A stretch of DNA of 9,093 bases from Limnohabitans sp. (lineage in GTDB: Bacteria; Pseudomonadota; Gammaproteobacteria; Burkholderiales; Burkholderiaceae_C): positions 1 to 9,093 of the forward strand of contig VEQI01000111.1 in NCBI GenBank assembly GCA_018883305.1, written 5' to 3'. The notes below the pieces were generated by a model. The model was not told the DNA's origin. It made no database searches and worked only from the letters and a program-made list of their open reading frames with translations. The translations under genes were made by a program, and so were the position numbers. Positions 1 through 6,494 of this stretch are shown here, piece by piece; positions within the stretch are counted from its first letter, which is position 1, and every line of letters begins with the position of its first letter.

Positions 1-533
1 GGTTCAAACTGTTCAGCCTCATCCGCCACGGGTGTTTGACCTTCGGGCATGCGGGCAGCCAGGAAGGACACATCAAAGCGACGCGGCAGGTCACGGTCGG
101 TGATCCAGTGCGTGAGCAAAAACACCTCGTCAGCCGCCAGCGTGAGCTGGTGCTGGGCGCATTGGTCCAGGAAGGCGGCCTTGCGGTCCAGTTTGGCAAT
201 GTCCGTGGCATTGGCGTGCGAGCCATCTGGGCGACGTGCCAGCAGAATGCCCAGTTCCTCAAAGCTCTCCCGGATGGCGGCCACGGCCTGTGTGAGGCGC
301 TCATCAGTCTGGGTAGGGCGGCGCCGGGTCAGGGTCTGAGCGTGCGCGTCAGCGGGGTCGATGACGCCGCCTGGAAAGACATAGGCGCCGGGCGCAAAGC
401 TGGCTGTCATGGAGCGGCGCGTCATCAGCACCTCCAGCCCTTGGGGGCCGTCTCGCAACAGCAAAACGGTGGCGGCGGGGCGCGTGGGGGCCGGCGGGCG
501 AGGGGCGTGAAGGCGTTGTGAAGGGCGGACCAT
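1..533 (-). CDS. NUDIX hydrolase, NUDT7/NUDT19-like, 3' end outside window
   Basis: The 177 visible residues form the N-terminal part of a NUDIX hydrolase; the C-terminus lies beyond the left edge. A beta strand (about 21-40) leads to VFPGGVIDP at 52-60. The second half of the Nudix box, RESFEELGI (88-96), matches REUxEExGU and carries the metal-binding glutamates. The canonical spacing from the box glycine to the RE pair is 14 residues; here it is about 32, so roughly 18 residues are inserted, as in the NUDT19-type branch. The later HWITDRDLPRRFDVSFLAA (142-160) also fits that branch. Known relatives cleave nucleoside-diphosphate-linked compounds, and several cleave coenzyme A or acyl-CoA; the substrate here is not determined. 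The ATG at 533 gives a sensible start, although an in-frame TTG lies two codons upstream and no strong Shine-Dalgarno is visible. It follows the AhpD-like gene by 19 bp and is probably cotranscribed with it. Confidence 0.9.
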   Translation of the reverse strand, partial: MVRPSQRLHAPRPPAPTRPAATVLLLRDGPQGLEVLMTRRSMTASFAPGAYVFPGGVIDPADAHAQTLTRRRPTQTDERLTQAVAAIRESFEELGILLARRPDGSHANATDIAKLDRKAAFLDQCAQHQLTLAADEVFLLTHWITDRDLPRRFDVSFLAARMPEGQTPVADEAEQFE

Positions 534-552
534 GATCAATTATGGACAAGAC

Positions 553-1128
553 TCAGGCTTCCGGTTGCACGCCGGTGGCGATCAGCACCCGGGCCACCAT
601 GTTGTAAGCCGAGATGGACATGGTGAGCTCCACCATTTCCGTCGTGTCCAGGTGCTGTTGGAGTTCGGCGAACAAGGTGTCATCAACGTGGATCTGGCGC
701 GTGATCTGCGCGGCGTACTGCACGATCAACCGTTCCACCTCGCCCAGGCCGGCTTCGCTCACCGGCAGGCAGGGGTCTGACGCCAAAGCGCGTTCCAGTG
801 CTTCCAGTTCCTGGGGTTGGCCACCAGCAGCCAAAAAATCCGGGCGATGATGGTGGTATTCGTAGTGGGCGCCGGTCAACAGCGCCACCGTGCAAATGCC
901 CAGCTCCAACCATTTTCGTTCCACCGACAAGCCGGTGCGCACGTTGCGCATGAAGGTGTTCCATCCGCTGGCCACGGGCTCGCTCCACAGCAGCACATGG
1001 TCGAGGTTGAGCAGGCGGCCACCCCGCCGGGTACGGATGGTGTCCACCAGTTCCGAGGGTTGCGGTTTGCTTTCAGGGGACCAGGCCGGTAGTCGGGGGG
1101 CGGTAGGTGGGTTGTTCGAAGAGGACAT
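553..1128 (-). CDS. Carboxymuconolactone decarboxylase / AhpD-like family protein
   Basis: A 191-residue protein of the alpha-helical carboxymuconolactone decarboxylase (CMD) superfamily. The signature stretch is LELGICTVALLTGAHYEYHHH (residues 74-94, helix then Tyr-Glu-Tyr-His), which resembles the E-x-x-x-L-x-x-A-x-L-T-x-x-x-Y-E-x-x-H pattern of this family. There is no CxxC pair as in true AhpD; the two cysteines (C79 and C120) are far apart, so peroxidase-coupled disulfide chemistry is unlikely. Residues 128-187 form a second helical stretch ending in a typical C-terminal helix. No signal peptide is seen, so it is probably cytoplasmic. Family members act on lactones or peroxides or are uncharacterised; the substrate is unknown here. 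The frame is open up to 1230, but I chose the ATG at 1128 because the upstream part is unlike the family and a promoter-like element lies inside it. It is divergent from dapF and precedes the NUDIX gene. Confidence 0.82.
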   Translation of the reverse strand: MSSSNNPPTAPRLPAWSPESKPQPSELVDTIRTRRGGRLLNLDHVLLWSEPVASGWNTFMRNVRTGLSVERKWLELGICTVALLTGAHYEYHHHRPDFLAAGGQPQELEALERALASDPCLPVSEAGLGEVERLIVQYAAQITRQIHVDDTLFAELQQHLDTTEMVELTMSISAYNMVARVLIATGVQPEA

Positions 1129-1168
1129 GAGGCTCAGCGCATCCGTGATGAAGCAAGGGATGGGACGA

Positions 1169-1198
1169 ATTACACCTTGCCAGGTAGCCGGCTGTCCA
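1169..1198 (-). promoter_or_regulatory. Candidate sigma70 promoter for the AhpD-like gene
   Basis: Reading the minus strand, TGGACA (1198-1193) and TGTAAT (1174-1169) are separated by 18 bp, each one mismatch from consensus. Transcription would begin near 1162, giving a leader of about 34 nt to the ATG at 1128. This is a motif match only. Confidence 0.5.
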
Positions 1199-1217
1199 TG
1201 GGGCTGGTGTCCGTGGG

Positions 1218-1245
1218 CGACAGCCGCCACGCCTGGCCCGATAAT
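1218..1245 (+). promoter_or_regulatory. Candidate dapF promoter, possibly leaderless
   Basis: GCGACA (1218-1223) and GATAAT (1240-1245) are spaced by 16 bp. The -10-like element ends only 8 nt before the dapF ATG, so the predicted start of transcription falls at or within a base or two of the start codon. No Shine-Dalgarno could fit on such a transcript and none is seen. Confidence 0.45.
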
Positions 1246-1253
1246 GTCACGCC

Positions 1254-2141
1254 ATGCGGATCCGATTCACCAAGATGCAAGGCGCCGGCAACGATTTCAT
1301 CGTGCTGGACGAGACGCGCGGCCTGTTGGGGCTGAGCCCGGCCCAGTACCGCTGGCTGGCCGATCGTCACTTTGGCATTGGCGCGGATCAAATCCTGAGT
1401 GTGCGAGCAGCGCCGCAACCTGACGTCGACTTCGAATACGTGATTCACAACGCCGATGGCGGCGAGGTGGAGCACTGCGGCAATGGCGCGCGCTGTTTTG
1501 TGCGCTTTGTGCGTGAGCGCGGCCTGACCGACAAGACATCGGTGCGGGTGAAGGTGCATGGCGGCGTGATCGAACTGCATGAGTTGCCTACCGGCCAGGT
1601 GCGCGTTGACATGGGCCCGCCTGTGTTCGAGCTGCCGCGTGTTCCGTTTGATGCCAATCAGGGCGTGCGGGTGCCGCGTCCCGAAGTCGGGTGGGAAACC
1701 TGGAAGCTCGCCCTGCCCGATGGCAGCACGCCCGAGGTGGCCGTGGTGTCCATGGGCAATCCGCACGCGGTGCAGTGGGTGGACGATGTGGATACCGCAC
1801 CGGTGTTGACCCAGGGCCCGCTGATCGAGCATCACGCGGCGTTTCCGCGCCGCGTCAACGTGGGTTTTCTGCAAGCCCTCAGTCGCTCCCAGGTACGGCT
1901 GCGTGTGTTTGAGCGAGGCGCCGGCGAAACCCTGGCGTGTGGCACGGGCGCTTGCGCAGCTGTGGTGGCCGGCATCCGCCTGGGCCGACTCGACCCCGAG
2001 GTTCAGGTGCAGACCCGCGGGGGTGTGCTGACCATTGCCTGGGCGGGGGGCGGTCACGCCTCAGCGGCCCTGACCCGTCCTGTTTTCATGAGTGGCCCGG
2101 CCACCACCGTCTTTCTAGGCGAGATCGAGATCCCGACATGA
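1254..2141 (+). CDS. dapF: Diaminopimelate epimerase
   Basis: DapF interconverts LL- and meso-diaminopimelate, the penultimate step of lysine synthesis by the DAP route; meso-DAP is also a peptidoglycan cross-linking residue. It acts in the cytoplasm without a cofactor, using a two-cysteine acid/base mechanism. At 295 residues it is slightly longer than the usual 270-285. The N-terminus MRIRFTKMQGAGNDF is the classic family opening. The catalytic cysteines are C75 in EHCGNGARC (74-81) and C229 in ACGTGACA (228-235); GNPH at 168-171 is the substrate-binding segment. All key residues are present, so it should be active. The stop overlaps the start of the DUF484 gene (ATGA), which indicates translational coupling. 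The dapF-DUF484-xerC order matches dapF-yigA-xerC of enterobacteria. Confidence 0.98.
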   Translation: MRIRFTKMQGAGNDFIVLDETRGLLGLSPAQYRWLADRHFGIGADQILSVRAAPQPDVDFEYVIHNADGGEVEHCGNGARCFVRFVRERGLTDKTSVRVKVHGGVIELHELPTGQVRVDMGPPVFELPRVPFDANQGVRVPRPEVGWETWKLALPDGSTPEVAVVSMGNPHAVQWVDDVDTAPVLTQGPLIEHHAAFPRRVNVGFLQALSRSQVRLRVFERGAGETLACGTGACAAVVAGIRLGRLDPEVQVQTRGGVLTIAWAGGGHASAALTRPVFMSGPATTVFLGEIEIPT

Positions 2142-2860
2142 ACCCTTCCTCCATGAACCCCATCACTGAAGACGACATCGCCAACTTCCTGGTTCACACG
2201 CCAGACTTTTTTGCTCGCCATGCGGAACTGCTGTCGGTGGTGCGTTTGACCAGTCCGCACAGCCAGCGCGCGGTCAGCCTCCAAGAGCGTCAGGCCGAGA
2301 TGCTGCGTGAAAAGATTCGTGCGCTGGAGTTGCGCATGATGGACATGATTCGCAATGGCAACGACAACGCCATCCTGGCGGATCGTTTGCACCGCTGGTC
2401 GCAAAGCCTGCTGCTGACCCGCGTGAGTCGCGACCTGCCGCACACGCTGACCGACCAATTGCAAAACCAGTTCATGGTGCCCCAGGTGGCGCTTCGAATT
2501 TGGAGCGTGGCCGACGAATTCACCATCGAGCCGTTTGCGCAAGGCTGCAGCGAGGACGTACGCAACTTTGCCACCAGCCTTTCGCAGCCCTATTGCGGCG
2601 TCAACACGGGCTTTGAGGCGGTGCAGTGGCTGCCCGAACCAGCCGCTGCCCAATCTCTGGCCATGGTGGCGCTGCGTCCCCACGCGGAGCCCCAGGCGGC
2701 TGCGCTCAGCAGCACGCCCGAGCGGGAAACCCTGCCGCCGGCCATCGGCCTGCTGGTGCTGGCATCGCCCGACCCGCAGCGTTATCACGCGGGCATGGGC
2801 ACCGAGTTTCTGGAACGCATGGGCGAGATTGCCAGCGCGGCACTCAGCCGTCTGCGCTGA
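2138..2860 (+). CDS. DUF484 family protein (YigA-like)
   Basis: A 240-residue DUF484 protein related to E. coli YigA, whose biochemical role is unknown. The N-terminal segment ITEDDIANFLVHTPDFFARH (9-28) followed by AELL, then SQRAVSLQERQAEMLREK (42-59), are the recognisable family blocks. Residues about 44-72 are predicted to form a charged helix or coiled coil. The remainder (about 85-240) is GAF-like in character, an inference from the general pattern of the family. No signal peptide or membrane segment is seen. The ATG at 2138 overlaps the dapF stop by 4 bp. An internal ATG at 2153 is a second option, but the coupling favours the first. Its conserved place between dapF and xerC suggests a linked role, though nothing in the sequence defines one. 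Confidence 0.9.
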   Translation: MNPSSMNPITEDDIANFLVHTPDFFARHAELLSVVRLTSPHSQRAVSLQERQAEMLREKIRALELRMMDMIRNGNDNAILADRLHRWSQSLLLTRVSRDLPHTLTDQLQNQFMVPQVALRIWSVADEFTIEPFAQGCSEDVRNFATSLSQPYCGVNTGFEAVQWLPEPAAAQSLAMVALRPHAEPQAAALSSTPERETLPPAIGLLVLASPDPQRYHAGMGTEFLERMGEIASAALSRLR

Positions 2861-2890
2861 GCCCGCGCGGCGTGGTTTGGCGCCTGAATC

Positions 2891-3829
2891 ATGAGCCTGC
2901 CATCCCTGGTGCAGCGCTACCTGGACCATGTTCAGTTTGAAAAGCGGCTGGCGGCGCGAACCCTGGCCTTGTACACCGAGGATCTGCACAAGCTGTGTGC
3001 GTGCGCGCAGCAGACGGGCATTGAGCTGGCCCAGGTGCAATCGGCACACATCCGTCGTTGGATGGCAGGCATGCACGCCGCAGGGCGATCCGGCCGCGGG
3101 ATTGCGCTCATTCTGTCGGGGTGGCGTGGTTTCTACACCTGGATGGCGCGTGAAGGGCTGGTGAGCGCCAACCCTGTGCATGGCATTCGGGCCCCGCGCC
3201 AGGCCAAGCCCCTCCCCAAAGCCCTGAGCGTGGAAGAGGCCTTGCAACTGGCCAATCATCAGGAACCCGAGTCCGACCCCTGGGCAGAGGCCCGGGATGC
3301 CGCCATGGTGGAGCTGCTGTATGGCAGTGGTCTGCGGGTGGGCGAATTGGTGGGCCTGGATTGCGTGGCCTCTGACCGTGCCCGTGGCTGGCTGGATTTG
3401 GACGGCGGGTTGGCCCATGTATTGGGCAAGGGTAGCAAGCGACGCAGCGTGCCGCTGGGAGGACCAGCAGTGCAAGCGGTGCGGCGTTGGCTGGAGGTGC
3501 GCACGGCGGCTGCTCCGCCAGGACTGGCGCTGGACGCCGAGGCCTTGTTTGTGGGTCCGCGTGGCCGGCGCATGACGCCCCAGAGCGTGTGGCAGCGCCT
3601 GCGTACCCGTAGCCAGCGGGCCGGGGTGGCGGTGCCCGTGCATCCGCACATGCTGCGGCACTCCTTTGCCAGCCATGTGCTGCAGTCCAGTGGCGACTTG
3701 CGCGCGGTGCAGGAGTTGCTGGGTCATGCCAGCATCAGCACCACCCAGGTGTACACGCGGCTGGATTTTCAGCACCTGGCCAAGGTCTATGAGGCCGCGC
3801 ATCCGCGCGCGCGGAAAAAGCCGACCTGA
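2891..3829 (+). CDS. xerC: Tyrosine recombinase XerC
   Basis: XerC works with XerD at the chromosomal dif site to resolve chromosome dimers near the septum. The 312-residue protein has an N-terminal core-binding domain (about 1-105, starting SLPSLVQRYLDHVQFEKRL) and a C-terminal catalytic domain. All six catalytic positions are visible: R149 in GSGLRVGEL, K180 in LGKGSKRR, H253 and R256 in HMLRHSFASH, H279 in LLGHASISTTQ and nucleophile Y288 in VYTRLD. The His279-Tyr288 spacing of 9 equals that of E. coli Xer proteins. The R149-K180 distance is 31 rather than 24, so about 7 residues are added before the beta hairpin (around SDRARGWLDLDGG, 161-173). I call it XerC rather than XerD from the dapF-DUF484 context. 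It lies 30 bp after DUF484, with no strong ribosome site and no terminator between, so it is probably the last gene of the dapF operon. Confidence 0.95.
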   Translation: MSLPSLVQRYLDHVQFEKRLAARTLALYTEDLHKLCACAQQTGIELAQVQSAHIRRWMAGMHAAGRSGRGIALILSGWRGFYTWMAREGLVSANPVHGIRAPRQAKPLPKALSVEEALQLANHQEPESDPWAEARDAAMVELLYGSGLRVGELVGLDCVASDRARGWLDLDGGLAHVLGKGSKRRSVPLGGPAVQAVRRWLEVRTAAAPPGLALDAEALFVGPRGRRMTPQSVWQRLRTRSQRAGVAVPVHPHMLRHSFASHVLQSSGDLRAVQELLGHASISTTQVYTRLDFQHLAKVYEAAHPRARKKPT

Positions 3830-3877
3830 ACTTGGCCAGGCAGCTTCTCTTCGGCGCAGGGGCAGGGGGCTTTCACC

Positions 3878-3883
3878 GACAAT
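3878..3883 (+). promoter_or_regulatory. -10-like element (GACAAT) just before the rlmI homologue
   Basis: GACAAT ends 7 nt before the ATG at 3891, so a transcript from it would start at or next to the start codon. No convincing -35 hexamer is seen at the right spacing. The arrangement resembles that before dapF (GATAAT, 8 nt to ATG). The short span and missing -35 keep confidence low. Confidence 0.35.
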
Positions 3884-3890
3884 ACGGCCC

Positions 3891-5114
3891 ATGAAAACCA
3901 TCAAATTGCGCCCCGGCAAGGAGCGCTCGGCCTTGCGTCGCCACCCCTGGATTTTTGACAGCGCCGTGGGGCGTGGCGGTGGCGACCCAGGCGAAACTGT
4001 TCGGATCGAATCCGACTCCGGCCAATTTCTGGGCTGGGCCGCCTTCAGCCCCACCTCCAAAATTCGTGCGCGCATCTGGAGTTTTGACGACACCGAGCGC
4101 ATCGATGCGGGCTTCTTTGAGCGCCGACTGGCCCAGGCCATCGCGGCCCGCAGCCGTTTTGACATTCGCAGTGATGGCATGCGCCTGGTGCATGGCGAAT
4201 CGGACGGCTTGCCGGGCCTGATCGTGGATCGTTACGGTGACACCCTGGTGGCGCAGTTTCTTTCCAGTGGCACGGAACGCTGGAAAGACACCATCGCCGA
4301 CGCTCTGTTGTCGCTCACGGGGCTCAGCCGTCTGTACGAGCGCTCTGATTCGGGGGTGCGTCAACTGGAAGGTCTGGCGCCAGCGACCGGTTGGTTGCGC
4401 TGCCCTTCGGGCGATGAATCACGCACCGAACTGACCTTGCGCGAGCATGACTGGCAGCTCACTTTGGACATCATCGAGGGTCACAAAACCGGTTTTTATC
4501 TGGACCAGCGCGACAGCCGCCACCTATTTGCCGAGCATGTGGCTCGCCTGAATTCCGCCCGGGTGCTCAATTGCTACTGCTACACCGGGGGCTTTACCGT
4601 GGCGGCTCTGGCCGGCATGCGCCGCAGCGGCCTGCTGGGGCAAGGCGGGCATGTCACCTCGATTGACTCCTCAGGGCCAGCCATTGCCCGTGCGCGTGGC
4701 AATGCTCGCCTGAATGGGTTTGATGAAGCCAACACCACCTTTATGGACGCCGATGTCAACCAGTCCTTGCGCCAGTTCCACCGTGAGGGGCGCACGTTTG
4801 ACGCCATCGTGCTGGATCCGCCCAAGTTTGCGCCGACTGCGGCCCATGCCGATCGAGCCGCGCGTGCCTACAAAGACATCAACCGCCTGGCCTTCAAAAT
4901 TCTGGAGCCAGGGGGTGTGCTGTTCACCTTCAGCTGCTCGGGGGGGATTGGTGCCGAGCTGTTCCACAAAATCGTGGCCTCGGCGGGGACCGATGCCGGC
5001 GTGGACGGGTACATCTCGGCGCGCCTGCAGGGCGCACCGGACCATCCCATGACCATCACCTTCCCGGAGGGCGAGTACCTCAAGGGCTTGATCGTGGTCA
5101 AGAAGGCAGGCTGA
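3891..5114 (+). CDS. rlmI: RlmI-like 23S rRNA (cytosine-C5) methyltransferase
   Basis: A 407-residue class I SAM-dependent methyltransferase of the RlmI family, close in length to E. coli RlmI (396), which makes m5C1962 in 23S rRNA. The N-terminal PUA domain spans about 1-75 (TIKLRPGKERSALRRHPWIF). A central segment carries EGHKTGFYLDQRDSR (196-210), a family hallmark. The Rossmann domain has motif I at VLNCYCYTGGFT (225-236), acidic VTSID (255-259), DPPKF (309-313) and the presumed catalytic cysteine C349 in TFSCS (346-350). These indicate an active enzyme; the exact target base is taken from the family. The frame is open from 3666, but that part overlaps xerC and the family homology begins at the ATG at 3891. 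It starts 61 bp after xerC, possibly from its own promoter. No transcription terminator is seen after it. Confidence 0.92.
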   Translation: MKTIKLRPGKERSALRRHPWIFDSAVGRGGGDPGETVRIESDSGQFLGWAAFSPTSKIRARIWSFDDTERIDAGFFERRLAQAIAARSRFDIRSDGMRLVHGESDGLPGLIVDRYGDTLVAQFLSSGTERWKDTIADALLSLTGLSRLYERSDSGVRQLEGLAPATGWLRCPSGDESRTELTLREHDWQLTLDIIEGHKTGFYLDQRDSRHLFAEHVARLNSARVLNCYCYTGGFTVAALAGMRRSGLLGQGGHVTSIDSSGPAIARARGNARLNGFDEANTTFMDADVNQSLRQFHREGRTFDAIVLDPPKFAPTAAHADRAARAYKDINRLAFKILEPGGVLFTFSCSGGIGAELFHKIVASAGTDAGVDGYISARLQGAPDHPMTITFPEGEYLKGLIVVKKAG

Positions 5115-5236
5115 CAGCCTCTGACTGTGTGTCAACGCACATTCGCAGGGTGAGGTGCCTGGTGTCCCCGTGGGGGATTGAATTGGCGGCTACACTGCCC
5201 AACTGACCTGATTGGCCCATTTGCGATTGTTTTCCC

Positions 5237-6352
5237 ATGCTGATTCCTGCCACCATCCTCACCGGTTTTCTGGGTTCCGGAAAAACCACCTTGCTCAAGC
5301 GCGTGCTGACCGAGGCCCACGGCCAGAAAATTGCCGTGATCGAGAACGAATTCGGCGAGGAAAACATCGACAACGACATCCTGGTCTCCGACACCCAGGA
5401 GCAGATCATCCAGATGAGCAACGGCTGTGTCTGCTGCACCATCCGTGAAGATCTGCGCACCACCTTGCGTGAACTCGCTGAAAAGCGCCGCAAGGGCGAA
5501 CTGGACTTTGAGCGCGTGGTGATTGAAACCACCGGCCTGGCCGATCCCGGCCCCGTGGCGCAAACCTTTTTCATGGACGACGAGATCGCCGAGGGCTTTT
5601 TGCTGGACTCCATCCTCACGCTGGTGGATGCCAAACATTCGGCCCAGCAGCTCAATGACCGCCAGGAGGCGCGTCGCCAGGTGGGTTTTGCCGACCAGAT
5701 TTTCATCAGCAAGTCCGACCTGGTGTCACCCCAGGAACTTGATGCCCTGCAGCACCGCCTCAAGCACATGAACCCCCGTGCCCCGCAAAAAGCGGTGCAC
5801 TTTGGCGAAGTGTCGCTGGCCGAGGTGTTTGACCTGCGTGGTTTCAATCTCAACGCCAAGCTCGACATTGACCCCGACTTTTTGAACGAGGGTCACGACC
5901 ATGCGCACGGTGAGCACTGTGATCACCCCTCGCACCATCACCACGACGAGCACGGCCATGACCACGTCCATGGCGAGCACTGTGACCATGATCATGCGCA
6001 CGGCGAGCACTGCGATCACCCCTCGCATCATCACGGCCACCACCATCACCACGATGACGACGTCAAGAGCTTTGTCTTCAAGTCGCCGCGCGCCTTTGAC
6101 CCGGCCAAGCTGGAGGACTTCCTAGGCGCCATCGTCAACATCTATGGTCCCCGCATGCTGCGCTACAAGGGCGTGCTCCACATGAAGGGCACGGACCGCA
6201 AGGTGATTTTCCAGGGTGTGCACCAACTCATGGGCAGCGATTTGGGACCGGCCTGGGGGCCGGACGAGGCCCGAATGAGCAAAATGGTGTTCATTGGCAT
6301 CGATTTGCCGCGCGATATTTTCGTCCAGGGCCTGGAACAGTCCTTAGTCTGA
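5237..6352 (+). CDS. COG0523 (CobW/ZigA-like) metallochaperone GTPase with His/Cys-rich insert
   Basis: A 371-residue G3E-family GTPase. These proteins use GTP to deliver a metal, often zinc, cobalt or nickel, to client proteins. The N-terminal domain has Walker A GFLGSGKTT (10-18), the metal-binding GCVCC (63-67, Cys64/66/67, the CxCC signature of COG0523), ETTG (97-100) and the guanine-specificity SKSD (158-161, a variant of NKxD). Residues 220-272 hold 27 histidines and three GEHCDH units in a loop between the domains. The C-terminal CobW domain follows (about 276-368, LEDFLGAIV... RMLRYKGVLHMKG). No signal peptide is seen. The start ATG at 5237 gives the standard N-terminus MLIPATILTGFLGSGKTT. 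It has no clear Shine-Dalgarno; a -10-like TACACT lies at 5191-5196. No Zur-like operator was recognised. The metal and client are not determined; dksA lies immediately downstream. Confidence 0.93.
   Translation: MLIPATILTGFLGSGKTTLLKRVLTEAHGQKIAVIENEFGEENIDNDILVSDTQEQIIQMSNGCVCCTIREDLRTTLRELAEKRRKGELDFERVVIETTGLADPGPVAQTFFMDDEIAEGFLLDSILTLVDAKHSAQQLNDRQEARRQVGFADQIFISKSDLVSPQELDALQHRLKHMNPRAPQKAVHFGEVSLAEVFDLRGFNLNAKLDIDPDFLNEGHDHAHGEHCDHPSHHHHDEHGHDHVHGEHCDHDHAHGEHCDHPSHHHGHHHHHDDDVKSFVFKSPRAFDPAKLEDFLGAIVNIYGPRMLRYKGVLHMKGTDRKVIFQGVHQLMGSDLGPAWGPDEARMSKMVFIGIDLPRDIFVQGLEQSLV
5901..6034 (+). repeat. Tandem DNA repeat encoding HGEHCDHPSHHH units
   Basis: A 41-bp stretch at 5901-5941 recurs at 5994-6034 with few differences, a 93-bp offset (31 codons). 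A shorter related unit (encoding HDHVHGEHCD) lies between, around 5957-5986. The repeat is in frame and encodes the His/Cys-rich region, so it probably arose by in-frame duplication. Confidence 0.85.
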
Positions 6353-6383
6353 GTACAATCCGCGCGCCGCACACGCCAGGGTC

Positions 6384-6412
6384 TTGTCGACCCGGGTAGT
6401 CTGGGGTACATA
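6384..6412 (+). promoter_or_regulatory. Possible dksA promoter
   Basis: TTGTCG (6384-6389) and TACATA (6407-6412) are spaced by 17 bp and would give a leader of about 76 nt. An alternative -10, TACAAT, lies at 6354-6359 directly after the preceding stop codon but has no good -35. Both are weak matches, and readthrough from the COG0523 gene cannot be ruled out because no terminator separates the genes. Confidence 0.25.
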
Positions 6413-6440
6413 TTCACAAAAAACATGCACGACGCCAGCA

Positions 6441-6477
6441 CCGCCAACGCACCCGCCTTGTCATCAGGCGTTGCCGG
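6441..6477 (+). other. Stem-loop in the dksA leader
   Basis: CCG (6441-6443) plus CAACGC (6445-6450) pair with GCGTTG (6468-6473) plus CGG (6475-6477): nine pairs with one internal mismatch and a 17-nt loop. It ends 5 nt before the Shine-Dalgarno of dksA. There is no following T-run, so it is not a terminator. Confidence 0.4.
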
Positions 6478-6482
6478 CCTGT

Positions 6483-6488
6483 GAGGAG
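6483..6488 (+). promoter_or_regulatory. Ribosome binding site fixing the dksA GTG start
   Basis: GAGGAG sits 6 nt upstream of the GTG at 6495. It is the strongest Shine-Dalgarno in the window and decides the start against the longer in-frame opening that begins at the TTG at 6384. Confidence 0.8.
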
Positions 6489-6494
6489 ACAACC

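Noticed and set aside
1129..1230. An N-terminal extension of the AhpD-like protein to an ATG at 1230
   Set aside because: The added 34 residues are unlike the family and contain a good promoter-like element, so the ATG at 1128 is preferred.
2054..4180. A 708-codon open frame on the minus strand across DUF484, xerC and the start of the rlmI homologue
   Set aside because: It lies antisense to three well-supported genes, its translation has no recognisable domain and is rich in His, Arg and Gln as expected of a shadow frame in GC-rich DNA.
5108..5120. AGGCT-GAC-AGCCT hairpin at the rlmI stop as a terminator
   Set aside because: The stem is only 5 bp and no T-run follows.
5165..5177. TCCCC-GTG-GGGGA hairpin before the COG0523 gene
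   Set aside because: A 5-bp stem with a 3-nt loop and no T-run is common by chance in GC-rich DNA; no terminator or operator role is supported.
5115..5236. A Zur operator before the COG0523 gene
   Set aside because: No AT-rich palindrome of the Zur type is visible in the 122-bp spacer.
5098..5868. A 256-codon minus-strand frame opposite the COG0523 gene
   Set aside because: The plus strand encodes a complete G3E GTPase with all motifs; the antisense product is Ser/Arg-rich low-complexity sequence.
6384..6494. An N-terminal extension of DksA to a TTG at 6384
   Set aside because: The GTG at 6495 has a strong GAGGAG site at correct spacing, and the extension differs in composition from the Lys/Ala/Pro tail.
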